The translations under genes were made by a program, and so were the position numbers. Under the pieces are notes generated by a model, which worked only from the letters and a program-made list of their open reading frames with translations, was not told the origin of the DNA and searched no databases. Below, piece after piece: positions 27,217 to 35,676 of a stretch of 64,000 nucleotides of DNA. Origin of the DNA: Chryseobacterium piperi (lineage in GTDB: Bacteria; Bacteroidota; Bacteroidia; Flavobacteriales; Weeksellaceae); contig NZ_CP023049.2 in assembly GCF_002285635.2 (NCBI RefSeq), positions 3,100,001 to 3,164,000 of the forward strand, read 5' to 3'. Numbering within the stretch: the first letter of the stretch is position 1; each line of letters begins with the position of its first letter.

Positions 27217-28075
27217 GAGTCTGTTTAAATTTTATTCAGTAATAATTTTATGGCGGATAATTTGACCATGTTTTCAGAGGATTCCATTAAGAGTTCATAA
27301 TTTCTGCATAATCTTCTATCGTTATCAAACCAAGCAAATGTACGCTCTATAATCCATCGTTTATGAATTGGCTCAAACCCTTTTACTTTTTTGTCACTCC
27401 GCATTACGATCTGAATGATATAATTAAACTTAATTCTTATTTCCTCAATAATCTCTCCTCTATAACCTCCGTCCGCCAGGATTACCTGAAGCGGAATTAG
27501 TAAATATCGCAGTGTTTTGATCAGTAACAATGCAGCCTTACTCTCATGAACATTGGCTACACTTACCATTACGGCTAACAAAAAACCATTTTTGTCTACC
27601 ACAACGTGTCTCTTGATTCCTTTTATTTTTTTACCTCCGTCAAAGCCATTGAGTGAACGGTTATTTCCCCAACGAACACTTTGACTGTCAATAATTCCTA
27701 AACTTGCCTGCGCTTTCTGACCCCTGTTTCGTCGTACTTCCTCTCTCAATTTTGATAATAATAAATCGAAAATCTCCAGATTTGACCATTTTGAATAATA
27801 GTAATAAACCAATTGCCATTTGGGAAAATCATGAGGTAAAAGTCTCCATTGACAGCCTGTTTTTACTAAATAACTGATAGCATTCCAAATGACAACCAAA
27901 TCATATTTTCGTTTTCTGTCATCAAAATCTAATGCTTTTTTTATAAATTGCCACTGAGTTTGGGTTAAGTCCGTTGGATACATTGATGTTTTTTTCTTTT
28001 GCAACTCTAAAATGACAATTTTTATGCAACTTTTAACCCTTACTATTTTTTATTATTACTTTTTTAAACAGGCTC
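27217..28075 (-). mobile_element. IS5-family insertion sequence, complete, 859 bp
   Basis: Terminal inverted repeats are GAGTCTGTTTAAA at 27217-27229 and the complement of GAGCCTGTTTAAA at 28063-28075 (one mismatch). The element is flanked by a 3-bp direct repeat TAA at 27214-27216 and 28076-28078, a TNA-type target duplication as known for part of the IS5 family. One intact transposase gene runs on the minus strand. Intact ends, gene and target duplication suggest a recent insertion into an intergenic region. Confidence 0.9.
27225..27983 (-). CDS. IS5-family DDE transposase
   Basis: 252 residues from the ATG at 27983 (MYPTDLTQTQW), the usual start for this family; a TTG at 28004 would add seven residues. 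An N-terminal domain of unknown type with GCQWRLLPHDFPKWQLVYYYY precedes the catalytic DDE domain: D in GIIDSQSVRW, D in ILADGGYRGE and E in RWIIERTFAWF. All three catalytic residues are present and the frame is unbroken, so it should be active. The stop codon lies within 10 bp of the left inverted repeat. Confidence 0.93.
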   Translation of the reverse strand: MYPTDLTQTQWQFIKKALDFDDRKRKYDLVVIWNAISYLVKTGCQWRLLPHDFPKWQLVYYYYSKWSNLEIFDLLLSKLREEVRRNRGQKAQASLGIIDSQSVRWGNNRSLNGFDGGKKIKGIKRHVVVDKNGFLLAVMVSVANVHESKAALLLIKTLRYLLIPLQVILADGGYRGEIIEEIRIKFNYIIQIVMRSDKKVKGFEPIHKRWIIERTFAWFDNDRRLCRNYELLMESSENMVKLSAIKLLLNKI

Positions 28076-28270
28076 TAAAAAAAACATTTGGCCCAGATTA
28101 CAAAGATATATAATAATCGAAATGCCTTAAAAGATTTTAAATTATTATCCTATTATTGAATCTTGGTTCCTAAAGGTATTTTTGGATTCAGAATATCTTT
28201 TTGAAAGGGATAAATACAATTATCTCGATTTAACTTTACATAAAGCTTTTCAAACAAAATCTTCTCAAAT
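28076..28270. other. AT-rich spacer right of the IS5 element, no gene seen
   Basis: No reading frame of note. On the minus strand a TATCTTTG (28108-28101) matches the -7 consensus and points toward the IS and the YkgJ gene beyond, so it may be the displaced former promoter of that gene; a -33 TTG is not visible. Confidence 0.35.
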
Positions 28271-28307
28271 ATAAAACAGCAGAAATTATATATTTCTGCT
28301 GTTTTAT
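28271..28307 (-). terminator. Terminator of the aerolysin-like lipoprotein gene
   Basis: Perfect 16-bp stem (28271-28286 with 28292-28307) around a TATAT loop, 23 bp after the stop codon of the minus-strand gene. Confidence 0.85.
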
Positions 28308-28330
28308 ACTCTCGCGTTTATCTATAAAAT

Positions 28331-29323
28331 CTATATCTTTTGCGCTGGAGATTCCAATACCTTTACACTCACATTGCTTACGGATTTAGCAACACCTGTC
28401 TCTCCATGAATATTTGAAAGAAAGTTGGGAAAGCTTTCAATAGGAAAGGCCCAATAATAATGTCCATTTACCGGAGATGAAAAATTAGCCAACAAGACCC
28501 CTGTCAATTTCATAGGAACAAAATATTCAACTGAAGACCCCTTTAGTTTTGTAAGTATAGCGATTGTCTTTTTAGAATGAGCCGGTACTATAGCCTTATA
28601 TGTACTTGTCTCTGTTATTTCTTCTGAGCTTTCTGTACCGTCTGTTGTGTCTCCTCCAACAACAACTTTAGTACTTGCTGATGCTTTTGCTACTAATGGA
28701 ATATCAACAGATACCGTAGCCCCAACTTCAAATGATCCGGAAACAGTACGCTTCCAAGAGGTTGAATAACCCTTTTTATAGGAGTAAGATACTGTAATCT
28801 CACTTTCTCTATCACTATTATTAACAGCTTCCGTAGTGTAAGCATCATCCGGTAGATCTAGCCCATTTGTTTCGATATTTATCTTAGGTGTTCCCAAAAC
28901 AACAGAAACATCTGGGTTGGAGGCTGTATTTCGTGTATCTCCATCTACAGATAAATCAGAGCTGAACGTAATTCCATCTGGAATCTGGCCATAATAAGAA
29001 AAAACGTTCTTCAGTCTTTCTCTTTGACCAGAAGAATAAATATCGTACCCCATATCTTTTAGATAACCGGCTTTGAAAGGAAGTCTTTTTTCTCCATTTA
29101 TTAAATTATTATTGGCATTTAAAGGCTGAGAAGTCAATTTAAACTCATCCACTACTTTCCATCCTTTTTGAAGCATTTCCGCTTCTGTCATTTCTACTTT
29201 TTTTACATCGTTATAATTTAAATTTCCCATATCTTCATTTCCGGAATTAACTTCATCTCTTGAACATGAAGCAGAAGATATTAATAGTAAAAACATTAAA
29301 ATAGAATTTGCTTTTTTTCTCAT
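28331..29323 (-). CDS. Lipoprotein with aerolysin/ETX-MTX2-like pore-forming module (predicted)
   Basis: 330 residues. A lipoprotein signal peptide ends at the lipobox SSASCSRD. Residues ~60-150 form a globular head with no recognised motif. From about residue 165 onward there is a long Ser/Thr-rich alternating beta pattern: SEITVSYSYKKGYSTSW, then SGSFEVGATVSVDIPLVAKAS and SEEITETSTYKAIVPAHSK, followed by ILTKLKGSSVEYFVPMKLTG. This ordering (strand, amphipathic insertion hairpin, T-x-T strand, IVPAHSK turn, V-x-Y strand) is what is seen in aerolysin-fold ETX/MTX2 proteins. It has its own promoter and terminator. The fold call is from pattern reading; alternative: another beta-rich surface lipoprotein. 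Confidence 0.6.
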   Translation of the reverse strand: MRKKANSILMFLLLISSASCSRDEVNSGNEDMGNLNYNDVKKVEMTEAEMLQKGWKVVDEFKLTSQPLNANNNLINGEKRLPFKAGYLKDMGYDIYSSGQRERLKNVFSYYGQIPDGITFSSDLSVDGDTRNTASNPDVSVVLGTPKINIETNGLDLPDDAYTTEAVNNSDRESEITVSYSYKKGYSTSWKRTVSGSFEVGATVSVDIPLVAKASASTKVVVGGDTTDGTESSEEITETSTYKAIVPAHSKKTIAILTKLKGSSVEYFVPMKLTGVLLANFSSPVNGHYYWAFPIESFPNFLSNIHGETGVAKSVSNVSVKVLESPAQKI

Positions 29324-29351
29324 TTTGATTATTTTTATTGCGTTTAATAAT

Positions 29352-29381
29352 CAAATCTACAAAACACTAACCAAAAAACAA
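29352..29381 (-). promoter_or_regulatory. Promoter TTG-N19-TAGATTTG for the aerolysin-like lipoprotein
   Basis: Minus-strand TTG at 29381-29379 and TAGATTTG at 29359-29352, spaced 19 bp, 28 bp before the start codon. Indicates expression by the housekeeping sigma factor. Confidence 0.7.
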
Positions 29382-29529
29382 ACATATTTTACGAATTAAA
29401 TAAAATTTAACTTATTATCACCAGTCTTGAGTCTTATCAATCGCTTTATCTGTCGATATATTAACACAAAATATCATTTTTATGAAGTTTATCAGTTCTA
29501 CAGGTGGTTTTTTAAAAATTATTTTTAAG

Positions 29530-29537
29530 TAACTTTG
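29530..29537 (+). promoter_or_regulatory. Probable -7 element TAACTTTG before the haemoglobin gene
   Basis: TAnnTTTG match 15 bp before the ATG at 29553. It overlaps the in-frame TTG at 29535, which is therefore not a start codon. Confidence 0.5.
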
Positions 29538-29552
29538 ATATATTTTGAAAAA

Positions 29553-29933
29553 ATGAAAAAGCTTGAATCTAGAGAAGACATTGAATTATTGGTCAATTCC
29601 TTTTATCAAAAAGTAGTTCAGGATGAGACCATTGGATTTTTCTTTAAAGACATTATTAAAGTAGACTGGGATAAACACCTTCCGAAAATGTATTCTTTCT
29701 GGGAAACCATTCTCTTTGGCCAAATGAGCTATAAAGGAAACCCTATGGCCGTTCACTTTCCCATTAATGAACTCAAAGCTATGGAAAAGAAACATTTTGA
29801 ACAATGGCTTGCTTTATGGAAAAAGACCATTGAAGAAAACTTTGTCGGTGAAAATGCAGATATGGCCATTTACAAATCTGAAAATATTGCCAAGTTAATG
29901 GCTTATAAAATGGAAATGGCTAGAAAACTCTAG
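29553..29933 (+). CDS. Group III truncated haemoglobin
   Basis: 126 residues from the ATG at 29553 (MKKLESREDIE). The 2-on-2 globin pattern of group III is visible: FYQKVVQDETIGFFF, KMYSFWETILFG, SYKGNPMAVH with H68 as probable proximal haem ligand, and the KKHFEQWLALW helix with a conserved Trp. Such proteins bind O2 or NO and are linked to NO detoxification or redox roles, mostly undetermined. It is a stand-alone gene facing a convergent antiporter. Confidence 0.92.
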   Translation: MKKLESREDIELLVNSFYQKVVQDETIGFFFKDIIKVDWDKHLPKMYSFWETILFGQMSYKGNPMAVHFPINELKAMEKKHFEQWLALWKKTIEENFVGENADMAIYKSENIAKLMAYKMEMARKL

Positions 29934-30022
29934 ACTGGGCCGGTTTCGAAATATAAGATTCAATACGGAGTTCGGGTTTTACAGATAAGCGAACAAAGTT
30001 GTCTTTTTGCCCTTTGATTTTT

Positions 30023-31093
30023 CTAGGGAACTACTACTGTAAAAATATAAGCCGCTAAATTTACTAAAAGTACCGTTCCGTATAAAACATTCGTCTTTCC
30101 TCTGCTTAACGAAAGCATAACAATAAATACAGATAAAGAAAGTAAAATAATATCTTTTTTATCAAGCCCTAATACAAAAGGCATATCATACATAATACTC
30201 ACTACAGATACTGCCGGAATGGTTAAACCAATACTTGCCAAAGCAGACCCCAGTGCCAGGTTTAAACTGGATTGTATTTGATTATTTCTTGCTGATCTTA
30301 TAGCTGCAACTCCTTCCGGAAGTAAAACTACCGCTGCAATAATCACCCCTACTAAGGATTTCGGAGCACCTGCATTCTGTACCATATCCTCAATCGTCCC
30401 GGAAAGTCCTTTTGCCATTAAGACAACAATCACAAGACATAATATCAGAAAGAAAAAGCTTACGATAGCCAAAAACTTCGAAGGAATATAATAGGAATCA
30501 GGATCTTCATCTGGAGTGACAAAATAGTTTCTATGTCTTACCGTCTGAACCATCAGAAATACTCCATAAATAACAAGACAAGCAACAGAAACAAAAACTA
30601 ACTGAGCCGGATTATAGAAAGGACCATTGACACTTGAAGTAAAATTTGGAAGGATCAATGTTAAGATTAATATGGAAACAATACTTACGAGATAAGTAGT
30701 GGCAGAAGTTCTTGCAAAAAACTGTTCATAATATTTCACCCCTCCTACTAAAATACATATCCCCAGAATTCCGTTAAGAATAATCATGACTGCAGCAAAA
30801 ACAGTATCTCTAGCCAGTGTGACCGCCTGATCTCCTCCGGCAATCATAAGTGAAATAATAAGCGCTACCTCAATGGTTGTAATACAAAGAGCAAGAATGA
30901 TTGTTCCGAAAGGCTCTCCTACTTTATGGGCAACTACTTCAGCATGATGAACTGCTGACAATACGCTTCCGGTAAGTAAAAGACCTGCAATAACTTCAAA
31001 AACAACCCCTTGTGTCATGAGTCCTGAAAAGTAATATCCTACCGCCAGAACAGGAATAATATAGGTATAGTGTAAAAGTTCTTTTAATTTCAT
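30023..31093 (-). CDS. Cation/proton antiporter, ChaA-like (CaCA superfamily)
   Basis: 356 residues, about eleven transmembrane helices. The two alpha-repeat-like segments of Ca2+/cation antiporters are visible: SAVHHAEVVAHKVGEPFGTIILALCITTIEVAL and GVIIAAVVLLPEGVAAIRSARNNQIQSSLNLALGSALASIGLTIP (each with an acidic residue flanked by small residues; quoted here as bounds of blocks). A hydrophilic loop with DEDPDSYY separates the halves. Likely exports Ca2+ or Na+/K+ in exchange for protons at the inner membrane. The ion is inferred from family only. Confidence 0.88.
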   Translation of the reverse strand: MKLKELLHYTYIIPVLAVGYYFSGLMTQGVVFEVIAGLLLTGSVLSAVHHAEVVAHKVGEPFGTIILALCITTIEVALIISLMIAGGDQAVTLARDTVFAAVMIILNGILGICILVGGVKYYEQFFARTSATTYLVSIVSILILTLILPNFTSSVNGPFYNPAQLVFVSVACLVIYGVFLMVQTVRHRNYFVTPDEDPDSYYIPSKFLAIVSFFFLILCLVIVVLMAKGLSGTIEDMVQNAGAPKSLVGVIIAAVVLLPEGVAAIRSARNNQIQSSLNLALGSALASIGLTIPAVSVVSIMYDMPFVLGLDKKDIILLSLSVFIVMLSLSRGKTNVLYGTVLLVNLAAYIFTVVVP

Positions 31094-31158
31094 AAGTGTC
31101 TACAAAATACAAAAAATCTATGAAAATTTTAATATCAAAAGAAAATATTAATGATATT

Positions 31159-31488
31159 TTAATGACACCAAAAGTTATAATCCTGAAAATCGGTCAACAT
31201 ATGCAGTAAAAGTCCAATGCCAATAACTCTGATATTTCCTTTAAAAAAAAGCAGCAAAAAGTACACCGCAATTGCATAATACGAATGTAAAAAATGGAAT
31301 CCTATACTATTTCTGGAAGGATCAAAAACAGGATTTGCAAATAAATGATCCAAATCTACAAGCATTGTAGCTAATAGAATGAGATATACCTGTTTCCAGT
31401 TTTTCCGGTAAAAAATCAAAGCAATAAACACCGGGAAAACCAGATGTAAAAAGTAATGCATACATGATTTCCAAAAAAGACAATCCAT
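31159..31488 (-). CDS. DUF6122 family small membrane protein
   Basis: 109 residues from the ATG at 31488, which overlaps the stop codon of the upstream alkD-like gene as TGATG; an internal ATG at 31461 (MHYFLHLVFP) is an equally good start. Three to four hydrophobic helices and conserved His/Asp residues (LVDLDHLFANPVFDPSRNSIGFHFLHS, HMLTDFQDY) resemble integral membrane proteins of the DUF6122 family, with some likeness to metal-dependent LexA-like YdjM hydrolases. Function unknown; translational coupling to the repair gene is likely. Confidence 0.72.
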   Translation of the reverse strand: MDCLFWKSCMHYFLHLVFPVFIALIFYRKNWKQVYLILLATMLVDLDHLFANPVFDPSRNSIGFHFLHSYYAIAVYFLLLFFKGNIRVIGIGLLLHMLTDFQDYNFWCH

Positions 31489-32207
31489 CACACTCTTCCT
31501 TTTAAATAATTCTGTCTTACTTCCTCATCCAATTTTTCAATAGCATATCTCAGAGATGTTCTTGGCATTTCTTTGTAATATTCGTTGAGGTAGCGAATCA
31601 ATTCTTCTTCATTCTTCTGCCCCATTTCCCTCAACAGCCACCCATTAGCTTTATGCATCAGATCATGAGGATGTTTCAAATTATTCGTTACCAACTCTTT
31701 TGTCAGCCGAAAAGAGCCTTTTTTCACATAGTGCATAGTTCCGACAACAGCAATTCTTTTATGCCACATTTCTTCAGAGACCGAAAGCTTTCGCAATAAG
31801 TCTTCATTCTGATTTTCAAAAGCATATCTGCCCAAAATTTTATAACAGCTTGAGTCTACCAAATCCCAGTTATTGACATATTCTAAATGATTGAGATAAA
31901 AAGCCACAATCTCTTCTTTAGCCTGTGGGTCTTTCGTTTTTTCAAACTTAGCAACCAGTATAAATAATGCTGTCAGCCTGTGCTCATGAAATTTTGATGA
32001 AAGCAACTCACTGAGTTCTTTCAATGAAATTTTAGCATAATACTCTTTGGCTACACTTCTTTGATCGGGAACTTTGACTCCCAGAAACACATCTCCTTCT
32101 CCATACTCTCCTTTTCCCGTTTTGAAGTATTTTGGGAAAAATTCAGCTTTTTCTGGTATGGATAAAACAGCTAATGCTTCCTGTATTTCTTTGATGGTAT
32201 TATTCAT
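31488..32207 (-). CDS. DNA alkylation repair protein (AlkD-like HEAT-repeat glycosylase)
   Basis: 239 residues built of helical repeats, matching the AlkD family that removes alkylated bases such as 3-methyladenine. Recognisable segments are FLGVKVPDQRSVAKEYY, the YVNNWDLVDSSCYKILG block with the catalytic-site Trp-Asp pair (WDLVD), LWHKRIAVVGTMHYVKKG-like repeat (EEMWHKRIAVVGT) and NGWLLREMGQK. It is cytoplasmic. It lies 23 bp from the antiporter gene upstream and overlaps the DUF6122 gene downstream by one base. Confidence 0.9.
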   Translation of the reverse strand: MNNTIKEIQEALAVLSIPEKAEFFPKYFKTGKGEYGEGDVFLGVKVPDQRSVAKEYYAKISLKELSELLSSKFHEHRLTALFILVAKFEKTKDPQAKEEIVAFYLNHLEYVNNWDLVDSSCYKILGRYAFENQNEDLLRKLSVSEEMWHKRIAVVGTMHYVKKGSFRLTKELVTNNLKHPHDLMHKANGWLLREMGQKNEEELIRYLNEYYKEMPRTSLRYAIEKLDEEVRQNYLKGRV

Positions 32208-32230
32208 TGATTATAAACAAACTGGTTATT

Positions 32231-33508
32231 TTAATCTAAAGCAATACTTTCCTTCTCTTCTTCTTCTTTTGCAATCTTCTTAGGATTGGCCACTTTTGCA
32301 ATAGTAAGTCCTTGAACTATAATTGAAAATACAACGACACAGTAAGTGATACTTAAAATAAGATTACTATACTCGCTTTTAGGAATAGACATTGCCAAGG
32401 CAATGGAAACCCCGCCTCGTATACCACCCCAGAAAAGTACCTTTATCGTCTGTGGACTGAATCTGGTTCTGAACGACATAAATTTTGAAGGCCCCCATAT
32501 TGAAACAAACCTTGCAATCAAAACAACAACTATAGCAATAATCCCTGGAACAATAAAATGATTCAGGTCCTTAATCATTAGTAATTCAAATCCGATAAAT
32601 AAAAACAGTACAGCATTCAAAATCTCATCGATTAATTCCCAGAATTTGATAAGGTAATCCTGAGTAACGGATTTCATTTTGAACCTTACATTGAAGTTTC
32701 CCATAAATAAACCGGCGGCCACCATGGTAAGAGGTCCTGAAATATGCAGCTGTTTAGCGATCAGATATCCTCCCATTACCACAGAAAGTGTAACCAGGAC
32801 AGAGATAATATAATCATCCACCTCACGCATCAACCTGGAAGTGATCCATCCCAGTAAAACCCCTAGCAATAATCCTCCCCCTGCTTCTTTAAGAAGTAGC
32901 AGAAAAATATTCTCAACTCCCAGATCTACTTCTTTTCCAATAGCAAGCTGAAGTACAACAGTAAACACTACAACTGCTACCCCGTCATTAAAAAGAGATT
33001 CTCCCGCCACTTTCGTCTCCAATGATTTGGACACCTTTGCCTGCTTAAGGACACTTAGTACCGCTACTGGATCAGTAGGAGAAATCAAGGCTCCAAAAAC
33101 AAGACAATAGATAAACGGAAGTTTAACCCCTACCATGGGAAGCAGATAAAACATTCCGAAACCAACGATAAATGTCGAGATCACCACTCCTGCTGTAGAA
33201 AAAATAAGAACGGGTCGAAATTGTTCTTTGAGATCAATAATGTTAATATGAATTCCTCCGGCAAACAAAAGAAAATTAAGCATTGCGCCCATCAAAACTT
33301 CTGTAAAATCAATGCTGTTCATTAATTTATGAAGATGTCCGAAAGTTCTTGGCAATACAGATTCTCCGAATAAAACCAGAAAAATAGAAACCACAATGGC
33401 AATTACCATAATCCCAATAGTACTGGGAAGCTTAAGAAACCTGTAGTTCAGGTATGCGAATATAGATGCTAAAACGATTAATACTGAAAATGAATAATAT
33501 AATTCCAC
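32231..33508 (-). CDS. Na+/H+ antiporter, CPA1/NhaP family
   Basis: 425 residues with about twelve transmembrane helices. The ion-binding region is typical: GALISPTDPVAVLSVLK with the unwound TD segment and GESLFNDGVAVVVF with the conserved ND pair. A short Glu/Lys-rich cytoplasmic tail (KEEEEKESIALD) ends the protein. It exchanges Na+ (or K+/Li+) for protons across the inner membrane and contributes to pH and salt homeostasis. It probably shares a transcript with the downstream alkD-like gene and the upstream DUF4919 gene (15 bp gap). Confidence 0.92.
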   Translation of the reverse strand: MELYYSFSVLIVLASIFAYLNYRFLKLPSTIGIMVIAIVVSIFLVLFGESVLPRTFGHLHKLMNSIDFTEVLMGAMLNFLLFAGGIHINIIDLKEQFRPVLIFSTAGVVISTFIVGFGMFYLLPMVGVKLPFIYCLVFGALISPTDPVAVLSVLKQAKVSKSLETKVAGESLFNDGVAVVVFTVVLQLAIGKEVDLGVENIFLLLLKEAGGGLLLGVLLGWITSRLMREVDDYIISVLVTLSVVMGGYLIAKQLHISGPLTMVAAGLFMGNFNVRFKMKSVTQDYLIKFWELIDEILNAVLFLFIGFELLMIKDLNHFIVPGIIAIVVVLIARFVSIWGPSKFMSFRTRFSPQTIKVLFWGGIRGGVSIALAMSIPKSEYSNLILSITYCVVVFSIIVQGLTIAKVANPKKIAKEEEEKESIALD

Positions 33509-33523
33509 TAAGTTATTTTTAAA

Positions 33524-34153
33524 TTAAAAGTCCAAATAAAGGACTTTGATATATATTTTACTGTTATCTTTTTCCCATATATCGATAATTCCGTCTTTTA
33601 CTGTCTTTGAACTTTTTGTATACCCTTCTCCCAGGTTCAGGATGTTAAGAAAAATATATTCATCCCCTACGGAATTGACAACGAAGGGTGTTTTCTCAGA
33701 TTTACCATCTCCGGAATTTTTAATAACATCTGCGAGCAATCGAAGCTGCGCCAAATGATGCGTAAAATTCCCGGCATCCTTTTTATAATCATAAGCGCGT
33801 AGTAAAATCAACAGAACATCCAAATTGGTTGGATCTTGTCCATATAGTTCTTTTCCAATCTTTATACACTCATCAAAATTATTATCTTTAAATGATTCTG
33901 CCAGGTTTTTAAAACCCTCATCAGAGGTAGAAACCTTACCTACTTCAAAGTTTCTCCCATAATAAAGATGCTGTGCCTCAATACTATCCAGTGATTTAGG
34001 AATTCCTTTATATTTGAAAATCAACCGGTCGTAATTATATGGAGATTGAGAATCTTTAAGGTTTTTTTCTATACTTTTAAAATCAATTTTTGATTTTTGA
34101 CTAAAGCCAAAAATTGAAAGAAAAAGAAACGGAAGGAAAAAGTAATACCTCAT
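33524..34153 (-). CDS. DUF4919 family secreted protein
   Basis: 209 residues with signal peptide ending FGFSQ. The segment SPYNYDRLIFKYKGIPKSLDS followed by EAQHLYYGR is the DUF4919 signature. A TPR-like helical part (FKDNNFDECIKIGKELYGQDPTNLDVLLILLRAYDYK) follows. Function is unknown. Its ATG overlaps the stop codon of hflX by 4 bp (ATGA), so the two are translationally coupled. Confidence 0.82.
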   Translation of the reverse strand: MRYYFFLPFLFLSIFGFSQKSKIDFKSIEKNLKDSQSPYNYDRLIFKYKGIPKSLDSIEAQHLYYGRNFEVGKVSTSDEGFKNLAESFKDNNFDECIKIGKELYGQDPTNLDVLLILLRAYDYKKDAGNFTHHLAQLRLLADVIKNSGDGKSEKTPFVVNSVGDEYIFLNILNLGEGYTKSSKTVKDGIIDIWEKDNSKIYIKVLYLDF

Positions 34154-35379
34154 AAGTTGCTATTTGCTTCTTCCTCATCATTATCGAAATATTCGAAAAG
34201 AAAATCATTATAAGGGAACCTTGAAATATGAATTTTCATGACCTCATCATAGATCAGCCTTTTCATTTCCGGGAAATTTTCTTTAGTCAATGCAGAGATG
34301 AATACCGTAGGGTATTTTGATTTCGCCATCCATGTTTTTTTCCATTCATCAAGAGAAACATTTTTTCTCGTTGTAGGAGTTAAATCATCTTCATCTTTTC
34401 TTTCATAGCTGAAATCATCAATTTTATTGAAGACCATAATCATCGGCTTCTGATGAGCGTCAATTTCCATTAGGATGTGATTAACAGATTCAATGTGATC
34501 TTCAAAACTTTCGTGAGAGATATCTACCACATGAATAAGCAAGTCTGCTTCACGAACCTCATCCAAAGTAGACTTAAATGATTCTACCAATTGAGTGGGT
34601 AATTTTCTTATGAACCCGACTGTATCAGTGAGTAAAAATGGCAAGTTTCCGATAACCACTTTTCTGACAGTAGTATCTAACGTTGCAAACAGCTTATTTT
34701 CGGCAAAAACTTCAGACTTGGAAAGCGCGTTCATCAGAGTAGATTTCCCAACATTGGTATATCCTACCAGAGCTGCACGAACTACCTTTCCTCTATTGTT
34801 ACGCTGGGTAGCCATTTGTTTATCAATGGTCTTCAGCTTATCTTTCAGTAATGAAATCCTATCACGGATAATACGACGGTCAGTTTCAATTTCTGTTTCC
34901 CCCGGTCCTCTCATACCGATTCCCCCTTTCTGACGCTCAAGGTGAGTCCACATTCTTGTTAATCGAGGCAAAAGATATTGATATTGAGCTAATTCTACTT
35001 GAGTTCTTGCATAAGAAGTCTGAGCTCTCTGAGCAAAAATATCAAGGATAAGATTGGTACGGTCTAATATTTTAACTTCCATCTCTTTCTCCAGGTTCTT
35101 AAGCTGGGAAGGCGAAAGTTCATCATCAAAAATTACAGTTCCTATCTCATTTTCCTTTACGTATTCTTTTATTTCTAGTGCTTTTCCGCTTCCGATAAAC
35201 GTTTTAGAATCAGGTTGGGTTAGTTTTTGAGTAAAGCGTTTTTGTACAGTTGCACCTGCCGTGAAAGCCAAAAACTCCAGTTCATCCATATATTCCACCA
35301 ACTTTTCTTCATCCTGGTTTTGGGTAATAACACCCACCAAAACAGCTTTCTCGTAATTATGTTCTTTCTTTTCTAGCAT
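34150..35379 (-). CDS. hflX: GTPase HflX
   Basis: 409 residues. N-terminal HflX domain (to ~190) contains KTFIGSGKALEIKEYVK, TVIFDDELSPSQ and the GGIGMRGPGETEIETDRR block. The G domain has Walker A GYTNVGKSTLMNAL, switch II DTVGFIRKLPTQLVESFKSTL and NKIDD. HflX splits stalled or heat-damaged ribosomes. The C-terminal ~70 residues continue the usual family shape with a short acidic end. First gene of a minus-strand run reaching the DUF6122 gene. Confidence 0.95.
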   Translation of the reverse strand: MLEKKEHNYEKAVLVGVITQNQDEEKLVEYMDELEFLAFTAGATVQKRFTQKLTQPDSKTFIGSGKALEIKEYVKENEIGTVIFDDELSPSQLKNLEKEMEVKILDRTNLILDIFAQRAQTSYARTQVELAQYQYLLPRLTRMWTHLERQKGGIGMRGPGETEIETDRRIIRDRISLLKDKLKTIDKQMATQRNNRGKVVRAALVGYTNVGKSTLMNALSKSEVFAENKLFATLDTTVRKVVIGNLPFLLTDTVGFIRKLPTQLVESFKSTLDEVREADLLIHVVDISHESFEDHIESVNHILMEIDAHQKPMIMVFNKIDDFSYERKDEDDLTPTTRKNVSLDEWKKTWMAKSKYPTVFISALTKENFPEMKRLIYDEVMKIHISRFPYNDFLFEYFDNDEEEANSNL

Positions 35380-35676
35380 TAAATTCTATCTATATTTGTG
35401 AGCTTTACAAGATAACATTTTTAAGCATAAAAAACAAAACGATTTTGGGAACAATTTGAAATTTTAATGTTAATTTAAGATTGTAATACTATTGATTTAT
35501 AGAAAATTAATAATTATAAAAAGTATTTATTTTATTTTTAAACATTAAAATTCAAAAACCAATAAAAACAAAAGAAATACTATAAATATGAGTATCAAAT
35601 GTATAGGATTCACTACTGCCAATAGAAATTTATTGATTATATTGAATGGTCAAATGTAATTTGTAAAAAACACCAT
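35380..35676. other. AT-rich divergent intergenic region, no gene seen
   Basis: 297 bp between hflX (minus) and the LLM oxidoreductase (plus). It is very AT-rich with no reading frame, no hairpin with T-run and no clear TAnnTTTG box at a useful distance. Confidence 0.6.

Noticed and set aside
26588..28330. Restriction or toxin-antitoxin system around the IS5 element
   Set aside because: The neighbouring genes are a cysteine-cluster protein, a low-complexity protein and a lipoprotein; no paired toxin/antitoxin or nuclease motifs are present.
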